A DNA stretch of 31,669 bases from DASYSA01 sp036003885 (lineage in GTDB: Bacteria; Acidobacteriota; Blastocatellia; UBA7656). Both the position numbers and the translations under genes were made by a program. Below are positions 7,306 to 15,155 of the stretch, piece by piece; within the stretch, counting starts at the first letter, position 1; each line of letters begins with the position of its first letter. The notes below the pieces were generated by a model, which ran no database searches, was not told where the DNA came from, and was given only the letters and a program-made list of their open reading frames with translations. The stretch covers positions 1-31,669 of the forward strand of contig DASYSA010000728.1 of the NCBI GenBank assembly GCA_036003885.1, read 5' to 3'.

Positions 7306-8766
7306 ATGGGAGAGCGGGCGAATGTTACGCCAGTTGAAGAAGGGTCTCGAATAAGGGCAGGTAGGATAGAGACCATTATTGTCGTGGTTCTGTTTCTGGC
7401 CGGGACCTATCTCTTCTGGTCATTCAATCCGAACGCGCCGGTCGATTATGTCAAAATCGAAGACCACTTCAAATACGGCTCAATCGGGAGCGACGTAGAC
7501 CTCGGCATCCCATACTGGATATGGAAGGTTCTCCCCGACGTCTTCGCGGACAAGCTGCCGGGTGAAGGATACGAGTCTCTGGGCTTCGTGCAGGAGCCGG
7601 GTCACGACACGCCGATCGGCTTCTCCAAGCGCCGGGTTGGACTCGACCGAGTCGGTCTCAATTGCGCGGTCTGCCACACCGGCACCGTGAGAGACACTCC
7701 TGACAGCCAACGGCGGATCTATCCCGGGATGCCTGCCAACACGATGAACCTGCAGGCGTACTACCGCTTTCTGTTCGACTGTGTTCGTGATGGGCGCTTC
7801 ACAGGCGACAACATACTCACCGCCATTGAAGCCCGCAAGAGACTGAACATGGTTGACAGGTTCTTCTACAGGACCGCCGTAGCGCAGGTCAGAGAGGGCG
7901 TCATAGAACAGAGCTCCAAGATCATGGACTTCATGAAGCGCAATCCCGATTGGGGTCCGGGTCGCGTGGATACCTTCAATCCGTACAAAGCCATTCAGTT
8001 CAACTGGCCGATGGATACGGAGGAGACTGTAGGCACTGCGGACCTCCCCTCAATCTGGAATCAGAAACCTCGCGAGGGTATGCAGCTGCACTGGGATGGC
8101 AACAACGATTCGGTCGAAGAGCGGAACAAGAGCGCGGCGCTTGGCGCCGGCGTAACTCCCCCGACACTGGACCTCAGGCGCCTGAAGCGAATCGAGGAAT
8201 GGCTGTGGGATCAGTTGAAGGCGCCGCCTTACCCCTACGAGATTAACCAGGGACTGGCGGATCAGGGCGAGGTGTTGTTTCGCCAGCATTGCTACGAGTG
8301 CCATGCGTTTGGCGGAGAGAAGATCGGAAAGGTGGTGCCGATCGACGAGATAAAGACCGACCCTCATCGCCTCGATTCATTCACCTACGAGCTGGCCGAG
8401 AATCAGAACACGTTGTATGCCGGCTACGAATATCGTTTCAACAGGTTCCGCAAGACAAACGGTTATGCCAACGCCCCGCTGGACGGGGTTTGGCTGCGCG
8501 CCCCTTATCTCCACAATGGCTCGGTGCCGACGCTGCGAGAGCTGCTCGAGCCGCCCGAGAATCGAACGAAGCTCTTCTATCGGGGGTACGATGTCTATGA
8601 CCGCAAGAACGTGGGTTTCATCTCCGGCGTGCCGGCAGAGGGCAACCGTCAATACTTCAAGTACGACACGGCACTTCCAGGCAACGGCAATTGGGGACAC
8701 CTGTATGGGATCGGCCTGACCCCGCAGGAGAAGGACGCCCTCGTGGAATACATGAAGAAGCTCTGA
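7306..8766 (+). CDS. Membrane-anchored di-haem c-type cytochrome, RoxA-like
   Basis: A 486-residue protein with an AAAGGAG ribosome binding site. One transmembrane segment (about 22-40) anchors it with the body in the periplasm. Two CXXCH haem-binding motifs are present: C120-AVCH and C329-YECH. The second is followed by the PLDGVWLRAPYLHNGSVPTL segment (about 391-410), which I recognise from the RoxA/RoxB rubber oxygenase and di-haem peroxidase-like group. It is shorter than RoxA, which is nearer 680 residues. Known members are either electron carriers/peroxidases or oxygenases; which applies here cannot be told. It is clearly paralogous to the cytochrome at 9242, with matching segments such as FKYGS[IV]G, PYWIW, RPDWG/NPDWG, LHWDG and FYRGYDVYD. 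Confidence 0.87.
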   Translation: MGERANVTPVEEGSRIRAGRIETIIVVVLFLAGTYLFWSFNPNAPVDYVKIEDHFKYGSIGSDVDLGIPYWIWKVLPDVFADKLPGEGYESLGFVQEPGHDTPIGFSKRRVGLDRVGLNCAVCHTGTVRDTPDSQRRIYPGMPANTMNLQAYYRFLFDCVRDGRFTGDNILTAIEARKRLNMVDRFFYRTAVAQVREGVIEQSSKIMDFMKRNPDWGPGRVDTFNPYKAIQFNWPMDTEETVGTADLPSIWNQKPREGMQLHWDGNNDSVEERNKSAALGAGVTPPTLDLRRLKRIEEWLWDQLKAPPYPYEINQGLADQGEVLFRQHCYECHAFGGEKIGKVVPIDEIKTDPHRLDSFTYELAENQNTLYAGYEYRFNRFRKTNGYANAPLDGVWLRAPYLHNGSVPTLRELLEPPENRTKLFYRGYDVYDRKNVGFISGVPAEGNRQYFKYDTALPGNGNWGHLYGIGLTPQEKDALVEYMKKL

Positions 8767-8779
8767 AGGAGGACTTGTG

Positions 8780-9214
8780 ATGGCCGCACCTGCAATCACC
8801 CTCAGCAGTTCCAGCGTTGCGAATTCCTACAGCATATGGTTTGGCCGAGTCGTGTGGCTCGGCGTGCTGGCAAATCTTTCGTTTGCCCTCCCGGCGATCT
8901 TTCTGCCCAGTCTCACGCTTGGGTCCCTCAACCTCGAGCCGACGACGCCTTTCATCTGGGTGCGCTTCTCCGGGTTGCTGCTTTTTCTGCTCAGTCTCTT
9001 CTATCTTCCGGCCGCGAGCAACCTCTATCAGTACAGGGCGAACGCTTATCTCGCCGTCTTTTCGCGCCTTGCGGGCATAACGTTTTTCGGCATCGCTGTT
9101 CTGTTCTATGGAAAACCGATAACCTATCTACCAATGGGTTTGGTGGACCTCGGGTTCGGAATCGTACAGGGAATCCTGCTCGCGCTTGCGATCAAGCACG
9201 AGAGATGGGCTTGA
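8780..9214 (+). CDS. Four-helix membrane protein, unknown function
   Basis: A 144-residue protein with four hydrophobic segments (about 24-44, 56-78, 88-108, 114-138). AAGGAGG sits seven bases upstream of the ATG at 8780 and only four bases from an adjacent in-frame GTG, so I prefer the ATG. It starts 13 bases after the cytochrome stop and ends 27 bases before the next cytochrome. The segment TPFIWVRFSGLLLFLLSLFY and the short helical loops resemble small conserved membrane proteins, but I cannot name a family. A similar protein follows the second cytochrome, suggesting each cytochrome works with a membrane partner, perhaps for docking or quinone-side electron transfer (inference). Confidence 0.75.
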   Translation: MAAPAITLSSSSVANSYSIWFGRVVWLGVLANLSFALPAIFLPSLTLGSLNLEPTTPFIWVRFSGLLLFLLSLFYLPAASNLYQYRANAYLAVFSRLAGITFFGIAVLFYGKPITYLPMGLVDLGFGIVQGILLALAIKHERWA

Positions 9215-9241
9215 GCCCGGACATCATCAGGAGTGTGACGT

Positions 9242-10687
9242 ATGACCCCGGCAGAGACGGAACTTCGCAAACGTCGAACATCTAGAATATGGACCGCCGT
9301 GGTTGCGGTTGTATTAGTCATCGGAGTCTTCGGCTACGTTGGCTGGTACAACCTCTTCAGGGAGGTTCCCCAAAGCTTCGGATCGCCGGAAGAGTACTTC
9401 AAGTACGGTTCGGTCGGCATCGAGCAGGAAGAAGGGCTTCCGTATTGGATTTGGCAGGCGCTGCCGCGAATGTTCCCCGAGAAGCTGCCGGGTCGCGGGG
9501 GTTACACCTCGCTTGGAATCGTCTGGGAAGAAGGGCGCGAAATGCCGGTCGGCTTTTCAAAAAAGACTGTTGGGGTTGAGCGAGTCTCCATCAATTGCGC
9601 CTTCTGTCACGCCGGGACTTTGCGGGCCTCGGCAAAAGACAATCCGACCATCATTCCGTCGGCGCCCGCGCACCAGGCCAATCCACAGGGCTATATCAGG
9701 TTCCTTCAGGACAGCATCACCGATCCACGCTTCAATCCCGACTCGGTTCTCAAGGCGATCGATGCAGTATACGACCTGCCCTTCATGGAGCGGATCTTCT
9801 ATCGCTACGTCTATATCCCCGAGACGAAACGAAGAATCACTCAACAGAAGGGACAGTTCGCGTGGATGAATAATCGTCCTGATTGGGGACGGGGACGCAT
9901 CGATCCCTTCAATCCGGTCAAGTTCAGGGTCTTGAAACAGCCGGTCGATGATACGATCGGAAACTCTGATATGGTGCCGCTCTGGAATCAACGTCCGCGC
10001 GCCGGGCTGTCGCTGCACTGGGATGGGCTGAATAATTCGCTTGTGGAAGTGATCAACAGCTCGGCGATTGGCGATGGCGCAACGCGCAAGACGATAAATC
10101 TCGACGCCCTGAAGAAGATGGAGAGCTGGCTGATGGATCTCCAGCCTCCAAAGTACCCATTCGCAATCGATCAGGCGCTGGCCTCGAAAGGCAGTGAGAT
10201 CTATGCCCGCGACTGCGCCTCCTGCCACGCGTTTGGGGCACAGCGAACGGGCACCGTCATTCCGCTCTCCGAGATAGGGACCGACCGGCATCGGCTGGAT
10301 ATGTGGACGGAAGGATCGGTCCAGGCTTACAACAACTACGCTAAGGGGTACAGCATCGACTTCAGCCACTTCCGCAAGACCGACGGTTATGTCTCCGTTC
10401 CGCTTGATGGGCTGTGGCTGAGGGGCCCCTATTTGCACAATGGCTCCGTGCCCTCGCTGACGGATCTGCTGGAGCCTCCGGACGCGAGACCGAAGCTGTT
10501 CTACCGCGGTTATGACGTCTATGACCAGGACAAGGTAGGCTTTCTCTCATTCGGGCCCGAAGCGGAGAAGAACGGTTTCAGATATGACACGAGTGTTGCC
10601 GGAAATGCCAGCAGCGGACATTCCTACGGCACCCAGCTCCCGTCTCAGGAGAAGCGCGCCCTGATTGAATATCTCAAGACCCTGTGA
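9242..10687 (+). CDS. Membrane-anchored di-haem c-type cytochrome, RoxA-like paralogue
   Basis: A 481-residue protein with CAGGAG upstream. One transmembrane anchor lies at about 15-35. Haem motifs are C119-AFCH and C325-ASCH, followed by PLDGLWLRGPYLHNGSVPSL. Its pattern and spacing match the cytochrome at 7306 along the whole length, so the two arose by duplication; differences are concentrated in the region between the haems (for example a distinct FAWMNNRPDWGRGRID stretch here). Two related cytochromes in one operon may act in series, form a heterodimer, or take different substrates. As for its paralogue, peroxidase-like, oxygenase-like and carrier roles all remain possible. Confidence 0.87.
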   Translation: MTPAETELRKRRTSRIWTAVVAVVLVIGVFGYVGWYNLFREVPQSFGSPEEYFKYGSVGIEQEEGLPYWIWQALPRMFPEKLPGRGGYTSLGIVWEEGREMPVGFSKKTVGVERVSINCAFCHAGTLRASAKDNPTIIPSAPAHQANPQGYIRFLQDSITDPRFNPDSVLKAIDAVYDLPFMERIFYRYVYIPETKRRITQQKGQFAWMNNRPDWGRGRIDPFNPVKFRVLKQPVDDTIGNSDMVPLWNQRPRAGLSLHWDGLNNSLVEVINSSAIGDGATRKTINLDALKKMESWLMDLQPPKYPFAIDQALASKGSEIYARDCASCHAFGAQRTGTVIPLSEIGTDRHRLDMWTEGSVQAYNNYAKGYSIDFSHFRKTDGYVSVPLDGLWLRGPYLHNGSVPSLTDLLEPPDARPKLFYRGYDVYDQDKVGFLSFGPEAEKNGFRYDTSVAGNASSGHSYGTQLPSQEKRALIEYLKTL

Positions 10688-10695
10688 GGTAGCAG

Positions 10696-11166
10696 ATGAC
10701 AACAGCAACCGTAACACCTCAGGCTTCAACCTCCAGTACCGCGGCAAGAGTTTTGCCCCTTTTGATCAGGCCGGCGCTGGTCCTGATGGTGATTATCGAC
10801 ATAGTTCTTGGCGTGCTCGGCACGTTTTTTCCACGCATCTACATGGATATCATTCAGCCCGACGCCCCGGCCAACGAGCCGATTTACTTTCTTCGAAGGG
10901 CGGCGGTGATATGGCTCGGATACCTGGTAGTTCAGGCGATTGCGCTCTTCAGATATCAGAAGACGCCTGAGTGGGTGCTGGTTGTGGCATTCCTTCGGCT
11001 GGTCGAGGTGGCCGCGGACTCGCTGTACGTTGTTATCGGAACAGGTATCGGTCTTTGGGGCCGCATCGGGTTGATTGTCGCGCCGATCTTCAACCTGATC
11101 GTCGGCATCCTCTTTGTGAAATGGTACTTCAGGTGCGGGAGAAACTATCTCAGGCAAGTGCTGTGA
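10696..11166 (+). CDS. Four-helix membrane protein, probable partner of the second cytochrome
   Basis: A 156-residue protein starting eight bases after the cytochrome stop, with a modest GAGGTAG upstream. After a Thr/Ser-rich N-terminus it has four hydrophobic segments (about 22-45, 68-88, 96-118, 122-142) and a basic tail. It is similar in size and topology to the protein at 8780, with comparable features (early Leu-rich helix ending before a Phe-Pro, an aromatic-Arg stretch before helix two), so they may be distant paralogues. Function unknown. Confidence 0.72.
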   Translation: MTTATVTPQASTSSTAARVLPLLIRPALVLMVIIDIVLGVLGTFFPRIYMDIIQPDAPANEPIYFLRRAAVIWLGYLVVQAIALFRYQKTPEWVLVVAFLRLVEVAADSLYVVIGTGIGLWGRIGLIVAPIFNLIVGILFVKWYFRCGRNYLRQVL

Positions 11167-11215
11167 TATGCCTGGGTAATGCCTGGGTACGCACGCTATT
11201 CAGAGTGAGAGCTAA

Positions 11216-12817
11216 ATGAAACAACGCTATGACGTGGTAGTCATCGGTTCCGGTTTCGGAGGCGCAATCACAGCGTGCCGACTCGCTGGACGGGGCCGGT
11301 CCGTCTGTATCCTCGAGCGGGGCAAGCGGTGGCGCAAGGACGAGTTTCCGAGAACCAACGCCCAGGTCTCGCGCGCATTCTGGAATCCCAAACAACGAGA
11401 GTACGGACTCCTCGACTACCAGATATTCAGGCGCATGGATGTGATCCAGGGCAGCGGGGTTGGCGGCGGCTCCCTCGTCTATTTCAACGTGCACATTCAG
11501 CCGCCTCGGAACATCTTTGAACGTCCCGAGTGGCCCACAGACATCAAGCTCGATAGCATGGCTCCATACTACGCAATGGTTCAGGGGATGCTCGAAGCCC
11601 AGAAGCTCGCACCGCCCGAGGATCGCCAGCTTCCTCCAAGGACCGAAGCCTTCCTGGACGCCGCGAATGAAACAAGAAGAAATCCCGGTCTGGTCAAGAT
11701 CGCCGTCTATACCGGCCCCGAGCGACACCATCCTGTCAGCGGCGCCCTCCAGAACGCCTGCGTCTACTGCGGCAACTGCATGCTGGGATGTCACGTCCAC
11801 GCGAAGAACACGCTGGACCTCAACTACATTCCGAAGGCGGAGAGCTACGGCGCCGAGGTCTTTCCACTTCATCAGGTAGATAGAATCGAGCCGGTCGATC
11901 GAGGAGACCCCGATGGCGGAGCAGGCTACATCGTCCACTTCAACGCTTATGAAAGCGGCTCTGACGGCCAATCTGAGGCGGGTTCGGTCATCGGGGGGAA
12001 AGTGATTGTAGCCGCGGGGTCGCTGGGATCAACCGAGATTCTATTGCGCTCAAAAGAGCTGCGCGGAACGTTGCCCAATCTCAGCCCAAGGCTTGGGAAG
12101 AGATGGTCGGGAAACGGAGACATGCTTTTTGGCGGAACCTATGGAGCAGCCAGAGAGATTAACCCAACCATTGGCCCGGGCATTACCGCGGGTGCGGACT
12201 TCTCGACCTCCCAACACGGTATATTTATTGAAGACCTGGCCTACCCTGATCCCTTCACCTGGTACTTCGAGGCCTCGCTGCCGCTGCCCGCACGCATTCG
12301 AAGCCTGTTGTCATTTGTACGTTTGTACATGAAGCGAAGTCTCGGCCTCGGAGCGCCTGCCCCTTCAGACGTGGGAGCGGGCAGCATCTTTAAAGGCGGC
12401 ATCAGCGCGCGCATCATGCCCTTCCTCGGAATGGGCACTGATGCGGCCGACGGAAAGCTGGCTCTCTCGAAACGCGGTAAAGTCGAAGTCACCTGGAGTC
12501 CCGCTCGAAGCAGAGAGATGCTGAAAGAGATGGAGCGGGGGATGAAGGAACTGAGCCGCAATCTCGGCGGTGTATATGGCCCGAGTCCGCTCGCCCTCTT
12601 CCCGCTCAGCAAGCTTTTGACTGCACATCCGCTCGGCGGTTGCGCGATGGGAGAAAGCCGCGATGAAGGAGTGGTCAACCAGTACGGCGAGGTGTGGGGT
12701 TACCCGAATCTCTACGTGGCCGATGGAGCGATCATCCCGACCGCTTTAGGAGTAAATCCATCCGCCACAATCGGTGCTCTGGCTGAGAGAATAGCGGAGC
12801 ACATAGCCGGCTCTTGA
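11216..12817 (+). CDS. GMC family FAD-dependent oxidoreductase (cholesterol oxidase-like)
   Basis: A 533-residue flavoprotein. The dinucleotide-binding start is VVVIGSGFGGAITACRLA (7-24), followed by ILERG (32-36). A second FAD-contact motif, GSGVGGGSLVYFNVHIQPP, spans 79-97. Residues 182-192 read CVYCGNCMLGC, then HVHAKNTLDLNYI, with four Cys in CX2CX2CX3C. The C-terminal signature is complete: TAHPLGGCAMG, then LYVADGAIIPTALGVNPSATIGALAERIAEHI, with the catalytic-region His and Asn. Such enzymes oxidise alcohols (sterols, polyols, sugars) and pass electrons to oxygen or a cytochrome. No Tat or Sec signal is visible, so the protein is cytoplasmic or membrane-associated as predicted. With cytochrome genes directly upstream, a dehydrogenase feeding them is more likely than an O2-using oxidase (inference). 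Confidence 0.87.
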   Translation: MKQRYDVVVIGSGFGGAITACRLAGRGRSVCILERGKRWRKDEFPRTNAQVSRAFWNPKQREYGLLDYQIFRRMDVIQGSGVGGGSLVYFNVHIQPPRNIFERPEWPTDIKLDSMAPYYAMVQGMLEAQKLAPPEDRQLPPRTEAFLDAANETRRNPGLVKIAVYTGPERHHPVSGALQNACVYCGNCMLGCHVHAKNTLDLNYIPKAESYGAEVFPLHQVDRIEPVDRGDPDGGAGYIVHFNAYESGSDGQSEAGSVIGGKVIVAAGSLGSTEILLRSKELRGTLPNLSPRLGKRWSGNGDMLFGGTYGAAREINPTIGPGITAGADFSTSQHGIFIEDLAYPDPFTWYFEASLPLPARIRSLLSFVRLYMKRSLGLGAPAPSDVGAGSIFKGGISARIMPFLGMGTDAADGKLALSKRGKVEVTWSPARSREMLKEMERGMKELSRNLGGVYGPSPLALFPLSKLLTAHPLGGCAMGESRDEGVVNQYGEVWGYPNLYVADGAIIPTALGVNPSATIGALAERIAEHIAGS

Positions 12818-12839
12818 TGAGCTATAGGAGAAGATGTTC

Positions 12840-13079
12840 ATGAATATTTTGAACAAGTTGATCGAAGATCTGTTGAGCCGAAGCGAGGTGCGCATAGGAG
12901 AAGCCACCTTTACGATCGGGTTGGAGCCAAACACGGTTATGATCCAGGGAAGTATTCCGGTGAAGGTCGTTGATACCGAAAAGCCGGGCAACCCTAAAGT
13001 CCTCGCGAACCTCACGGTTCCGGTTAAGGCACAGATAGCGATCGACGAGGTGACCTTTCCGGTCCCCACTCTTCAATGA
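12840..13079 (+). CDS. Small beta-rich protein of the redox operon (79 aa)
   Basis: The frame has ATGs at 12834 and 12840. AGGAG at 12826-12830 is three bases from the first and nine from the second, so I prefer 12840. The protein has a short N-terminal helix (MNILNKLIEDLLSR) followed by alternating strands: EVRIGEATFTIGLEP, TVMIQGSIPVKVVDT, VLANLTVPVKAQIAIDEVTF. No signal peptide or Cys. The closing strands resemble the end of the next protein (ASLDIPVFVKIQLNDFAVTL), so the two probably share a small beta domain. It begins 22 bases after the GMC gene. Function unknown; a subunit or chaperone-like partner of the GMC enzyme is possible. Confidence 0.6.
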   Translation: MNILNKLIEDLLSRSEVRIGEATFTIGLEPNTVMIQGSIPVKVVDTEKPGNPKVLANLTVPVKAQIAIDEVTFPVPTLQ

Positions 13080-13153
13080 TCACCTGTCGAGTTTAGGCCG
13101 ATTCAATTCGATGGCCAGGGCAATGAAGATCTTAAAAAGGAGACGACGGTATC

Positions 13154-13597
13154 ATGCCAGATGTGAATCAATTCATCGCGGACCTTGGAGAAGACATCAC
13201 CGAGACGTTCGTTCCGAGGGTAGAGCCATTTATCCATGAAAGGGGCGCAGCGATCGCCGCTCTTGCGGGTCCAGAGGTACAGCAATTCACAGATCAGTTG
13301 GTAAAGAAGATCCTCGCACAACAGGCAGACCCTGTTCAGGCCTTCTTAACCGGGTTGATTCAGGACCTGGCATCGAGGTATCGTCCGGAGATTACGGGCA
13401 ATCTGACGACGAGGATCGTTAACACCGGCATCGAGATCGAATCAAAAGACACCAAGCTTGAATTGAAGGAGCAGAAGACTGGCAAAACTATCGCGTCGCT
13501 CGACATTCCGGTGTTCGTGAAAATCCAACTGAATGATTTCGCCGTGACGCTGAACTCGGCAACTGTCAAAATCCAGGACCCGCAGATTGGCGGCTGA
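13154..13597 (+). CDS. Hypothetical helix-plus-beta protein of the redox operon (147 aa)
   Basis: A 147-residue soluble protein; AAGGAG lies about 11 bases upstream of the ATG. The first half is helical and acidic (MPDVNQFIADLGEDITETF, then ALAGPEVQQFTDQLVKKILA). The second half is beta-rich: NLTTRIVNTGIEIESKDTKLE, IASLDIPVFVKIQLND, FAVTLNSATVKIQD. The beta part resembles the 79-residue protein just upstream, which lacks the helical half. No family recognised. Its position after the GMC and small protein genes suggests it is the last member of the operon. Confidence 0.65.
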   Translation: MPDVNQFIADLGEDITETFVPRVEPFIHERGAAIAALAGPEVQQFTDQLVKKILAQQADPVQAFLTGLIQDLASRYRPEITGNLTTRIVNTGIEIESKDTKLELKEQKTGKTIASLDIPVFVKIQLNDFAVTLNSATVKIQDPQIGG

Positions 13598-13702
13598 CAG
13601 TCGACAGCACATCGGCTCGCAGCTTGAGATTCCGCTCCTCACGAGAGTGTGAGTCAAAGCGGCCGATGCCGAAATTGCGATCCGCAGGCGATAGAATTCG
13701 AC

Positions 13703-13737
13703 GGCCCGTGAGACGGGCCCCGCCGTTTGAACGGCGG
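13703..13737 (+). terminator. Two adjacent perfect hairpins
   Basis: GGCCCGT/ACGGGCC (13703-13709 and 13713-13719, three-base loop) is followed at once by CCGCCGTT/AACGGCGG (13720-13727 and 13730-13737). They lie 16 bases upstream of the BON gene start and 105 bases after the previous stop. No T-run follows, so a structured leader is as likely as a terminator. Confidence 0.45.
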
Positions 13738-13752
13738 AGAATGGAGGACTTC

Positions 13753-14118
13753 ATGGAAAGCCGAAGAACAAGGCGTGAGTATGTCGCACTGGTCGTAGTT
13801 ATTGCGGTCTCCCTCTTATTGGTCGCCTCGACTGCCAAGTGCAACAAGACTGTGCACCGTTCTCAGGCCGAGATCGAGATCGACGACGCGATAACTTCGA
13901 AGGTAAGGCAGAACCTAACCGCGGCCAGCCCCGACGTACGAGCCGCACACATCGAGATCACTACCTTCAAACTCTTCGTGAAGCTGGAAGGGGACGTGCG
14001 GTCGGAAGAAGAACGCAATCTAGCCATCAAGATCGCCTCAGATACGGAAATCGTTAAGGATGGTACGACTCAGAAAGTTAAGCAGGTGGAAGCGAAGGGC
14101 CTGGCGATAAAGCCTTGA
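13753..14118 (+). CDS. BON domain protein with N-terminal membrane anchor
   Basis: A 121-residue protein. I chose the ATG at 13753, with GGAGG (13743-13747) five bases upstream; an ATG at 13741 is inside that site and gives a 125-residue product. Residues 10-27 are a single hydrophobic segment after a basic start (MESRRTRREYVALVVVIAV), so it is exported or anchored. Residues 45-121 match the BON pattern: DDAITSKVRQNLTAASPDVRAAHIEITT, then FVKLEGDVRSEEERNLAIKIA and a KVKQVEAKGLAI close. BON domains bind phospholipid or peptidoglycan-related surfaces, as in OsmY and DolP. It is convergent with the RskA-type gene, only 31 bases away. Whether it belongs to the redox operon is unclear, given the hairpins before it. 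Confidence 0.78.
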   Translation: MESRRTRREYVALVVVIAVSLLLVASTAKCNKTVHRSQAEIEIDDAITSKVRQNLTAASPDVRAAHIEITTFKLFVKLEGDVRSEEERNLAIKIASDTEIVKDGTTQKVKQVEAKGLAIKP

Positions 14119-14149
14119 TGATCTGACGTCCCCAGACAGTTAATGCCTA

Positions 14150-15049
14150 TCAGCCGGCCTTCCCCATGGTGTAGATCGGCATCGTAGGCTGCTGAGAACC
14201 GCCATCCGGCTCGAGCGTGATTGCTGCAGCGCCAATCGACGTGATATCTCCCGGGAGGTTTGTTACCACCCTGAAGCCATGGCCGCTTTCGTCAGTTGTT
14301 ATCAACCCGGCGCTGATCGGCTCATTCTTCTTGGTCACAAACCAGAGCTGATAGACTTTGCCCTTCGGTGGCGGAGGGAGATCAGCGCTCACTACCCAGC
14401 GATTCTTCTGAATATCCCAGTAGACTTTGCCGGAAGACGAGGGCGCTGGAGGCTGGCCCGCAAGCGCGATCTCGCGATGCTCGGGAGTCATTAGTACTTC
14501 GTTGATCTGCGCCACTTCTTCGGTCTTACGGCGCTCGCGAGCAAGATCTAACGCCAGGTCGCCAGTGCGCTTTTCGCTTTCAGTCAGTTGTGCCCGTAAG
14601 TTGTCGACGTCCCTTCCAGTTCGACTCAAGGCAAATAACAATGCTCCAACCGCGATCGCGAGCGAAGCGGCGGCGGCCCATGGAAGAATCACGGTACCAA
14701 ACGACCGCTTGGGAGTCGCTTGCTCCGACGAGGCGATTCGTCCTTTGGCTGCTTTCGCGGCTCCGGCCCGTCCCAACTGAGGCGAACGGTTCAAGAGTCC
14801 GGTTGTTCCCGCTTCTTTGTCGATGCGAGCCATCAGCACGTCACGCAGATAAGCTGGAGGGGGCACAGCCGGCGAGTCGAAGGAGAGCGTTCCTGTGACC
14901 TCTTCGAACTGAATCAGCTCGGCTTCACAAGAAGAGCAGCCTTCCGCCAGATGGCGTTCGAACGCTCGAGCTTCATGTTGGCTCAAAGCGCCCAGCGCAT
15001 ACAGCGCGGCTTTTTCCTGATACTCTTCTGCGTCCAATTCGTGTTTCAA
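14150..15049 (-). CDS. Anti-sigma factor, RskA type
   Basis: A 299-residue membrane protein. The N-terminus has an anti-sigma zinc-binding pattern, HLAEGCSSCEAEL (H33, C38, C41). One transmembrane helix spans about 118-141. A coiled-coil-like stretch with Leu/Glu/Arg heptads follows (146-182). The C-terminal part (about 186-299) is the RskA extracytoplasmic domain, with WDIQKNRWVVSADLPPPPKGKVYQLWFV and later GAAAITLEPDGGS. The family holds ECF sigma factors inactive until the outer domain is cleaved. It follows the sigma gene and a second anti-sigma gene; the gap from the latter is about 106 bases. Start ATG gives the N-terminal ZAS-like domain whole. Confidence 0.88.
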   Translation of the reverse strand: MKHELDAEEYQEKAALYALGALSQHEARAFERHLAEGCSSCEAELIQFEEVTGTLSFDSPAVPPPAYLRDVLMARIDKEAGTTGLLNRSPQLGRAGAAKAAKGRIASSEQATPKRSFGTVILPWAAAASLAIAVGALLFALSRTGRDVDNLRAQLTESEKRTGDLALDLARERRKTEEVAQINEVLMTPEHREIALAGQPPAPSSSGKVYWDIQKNRWVVSADLPPPPKGKVYQLWFVTKKNEPISAGLITTDESGHGFRVVTNLPGDITSIGAAAITLEPDGGSQQPTMPIYTMGKAG

Positions 15050-15155
15050 CTTCGCCTACCCCTTCAACCAACGATTCGATCAGTGTCTTCAGAGTTCAAT
15101 CGCCAAAGCCTGCCGACTTCCAAGGGGCAGTCAAAAGGTTGAACCCTCACTCCGT

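Noticed and set aside
9557..10438. 293-residue minus-strand open frame
   Set aside because: Antisense to the second cytochrome, which has clear haem motifs.
11150..11971. 273-residue minus-strand open frame
   Set aside because: Antisense to the GMC oxidoreductase; no motifs of its own.
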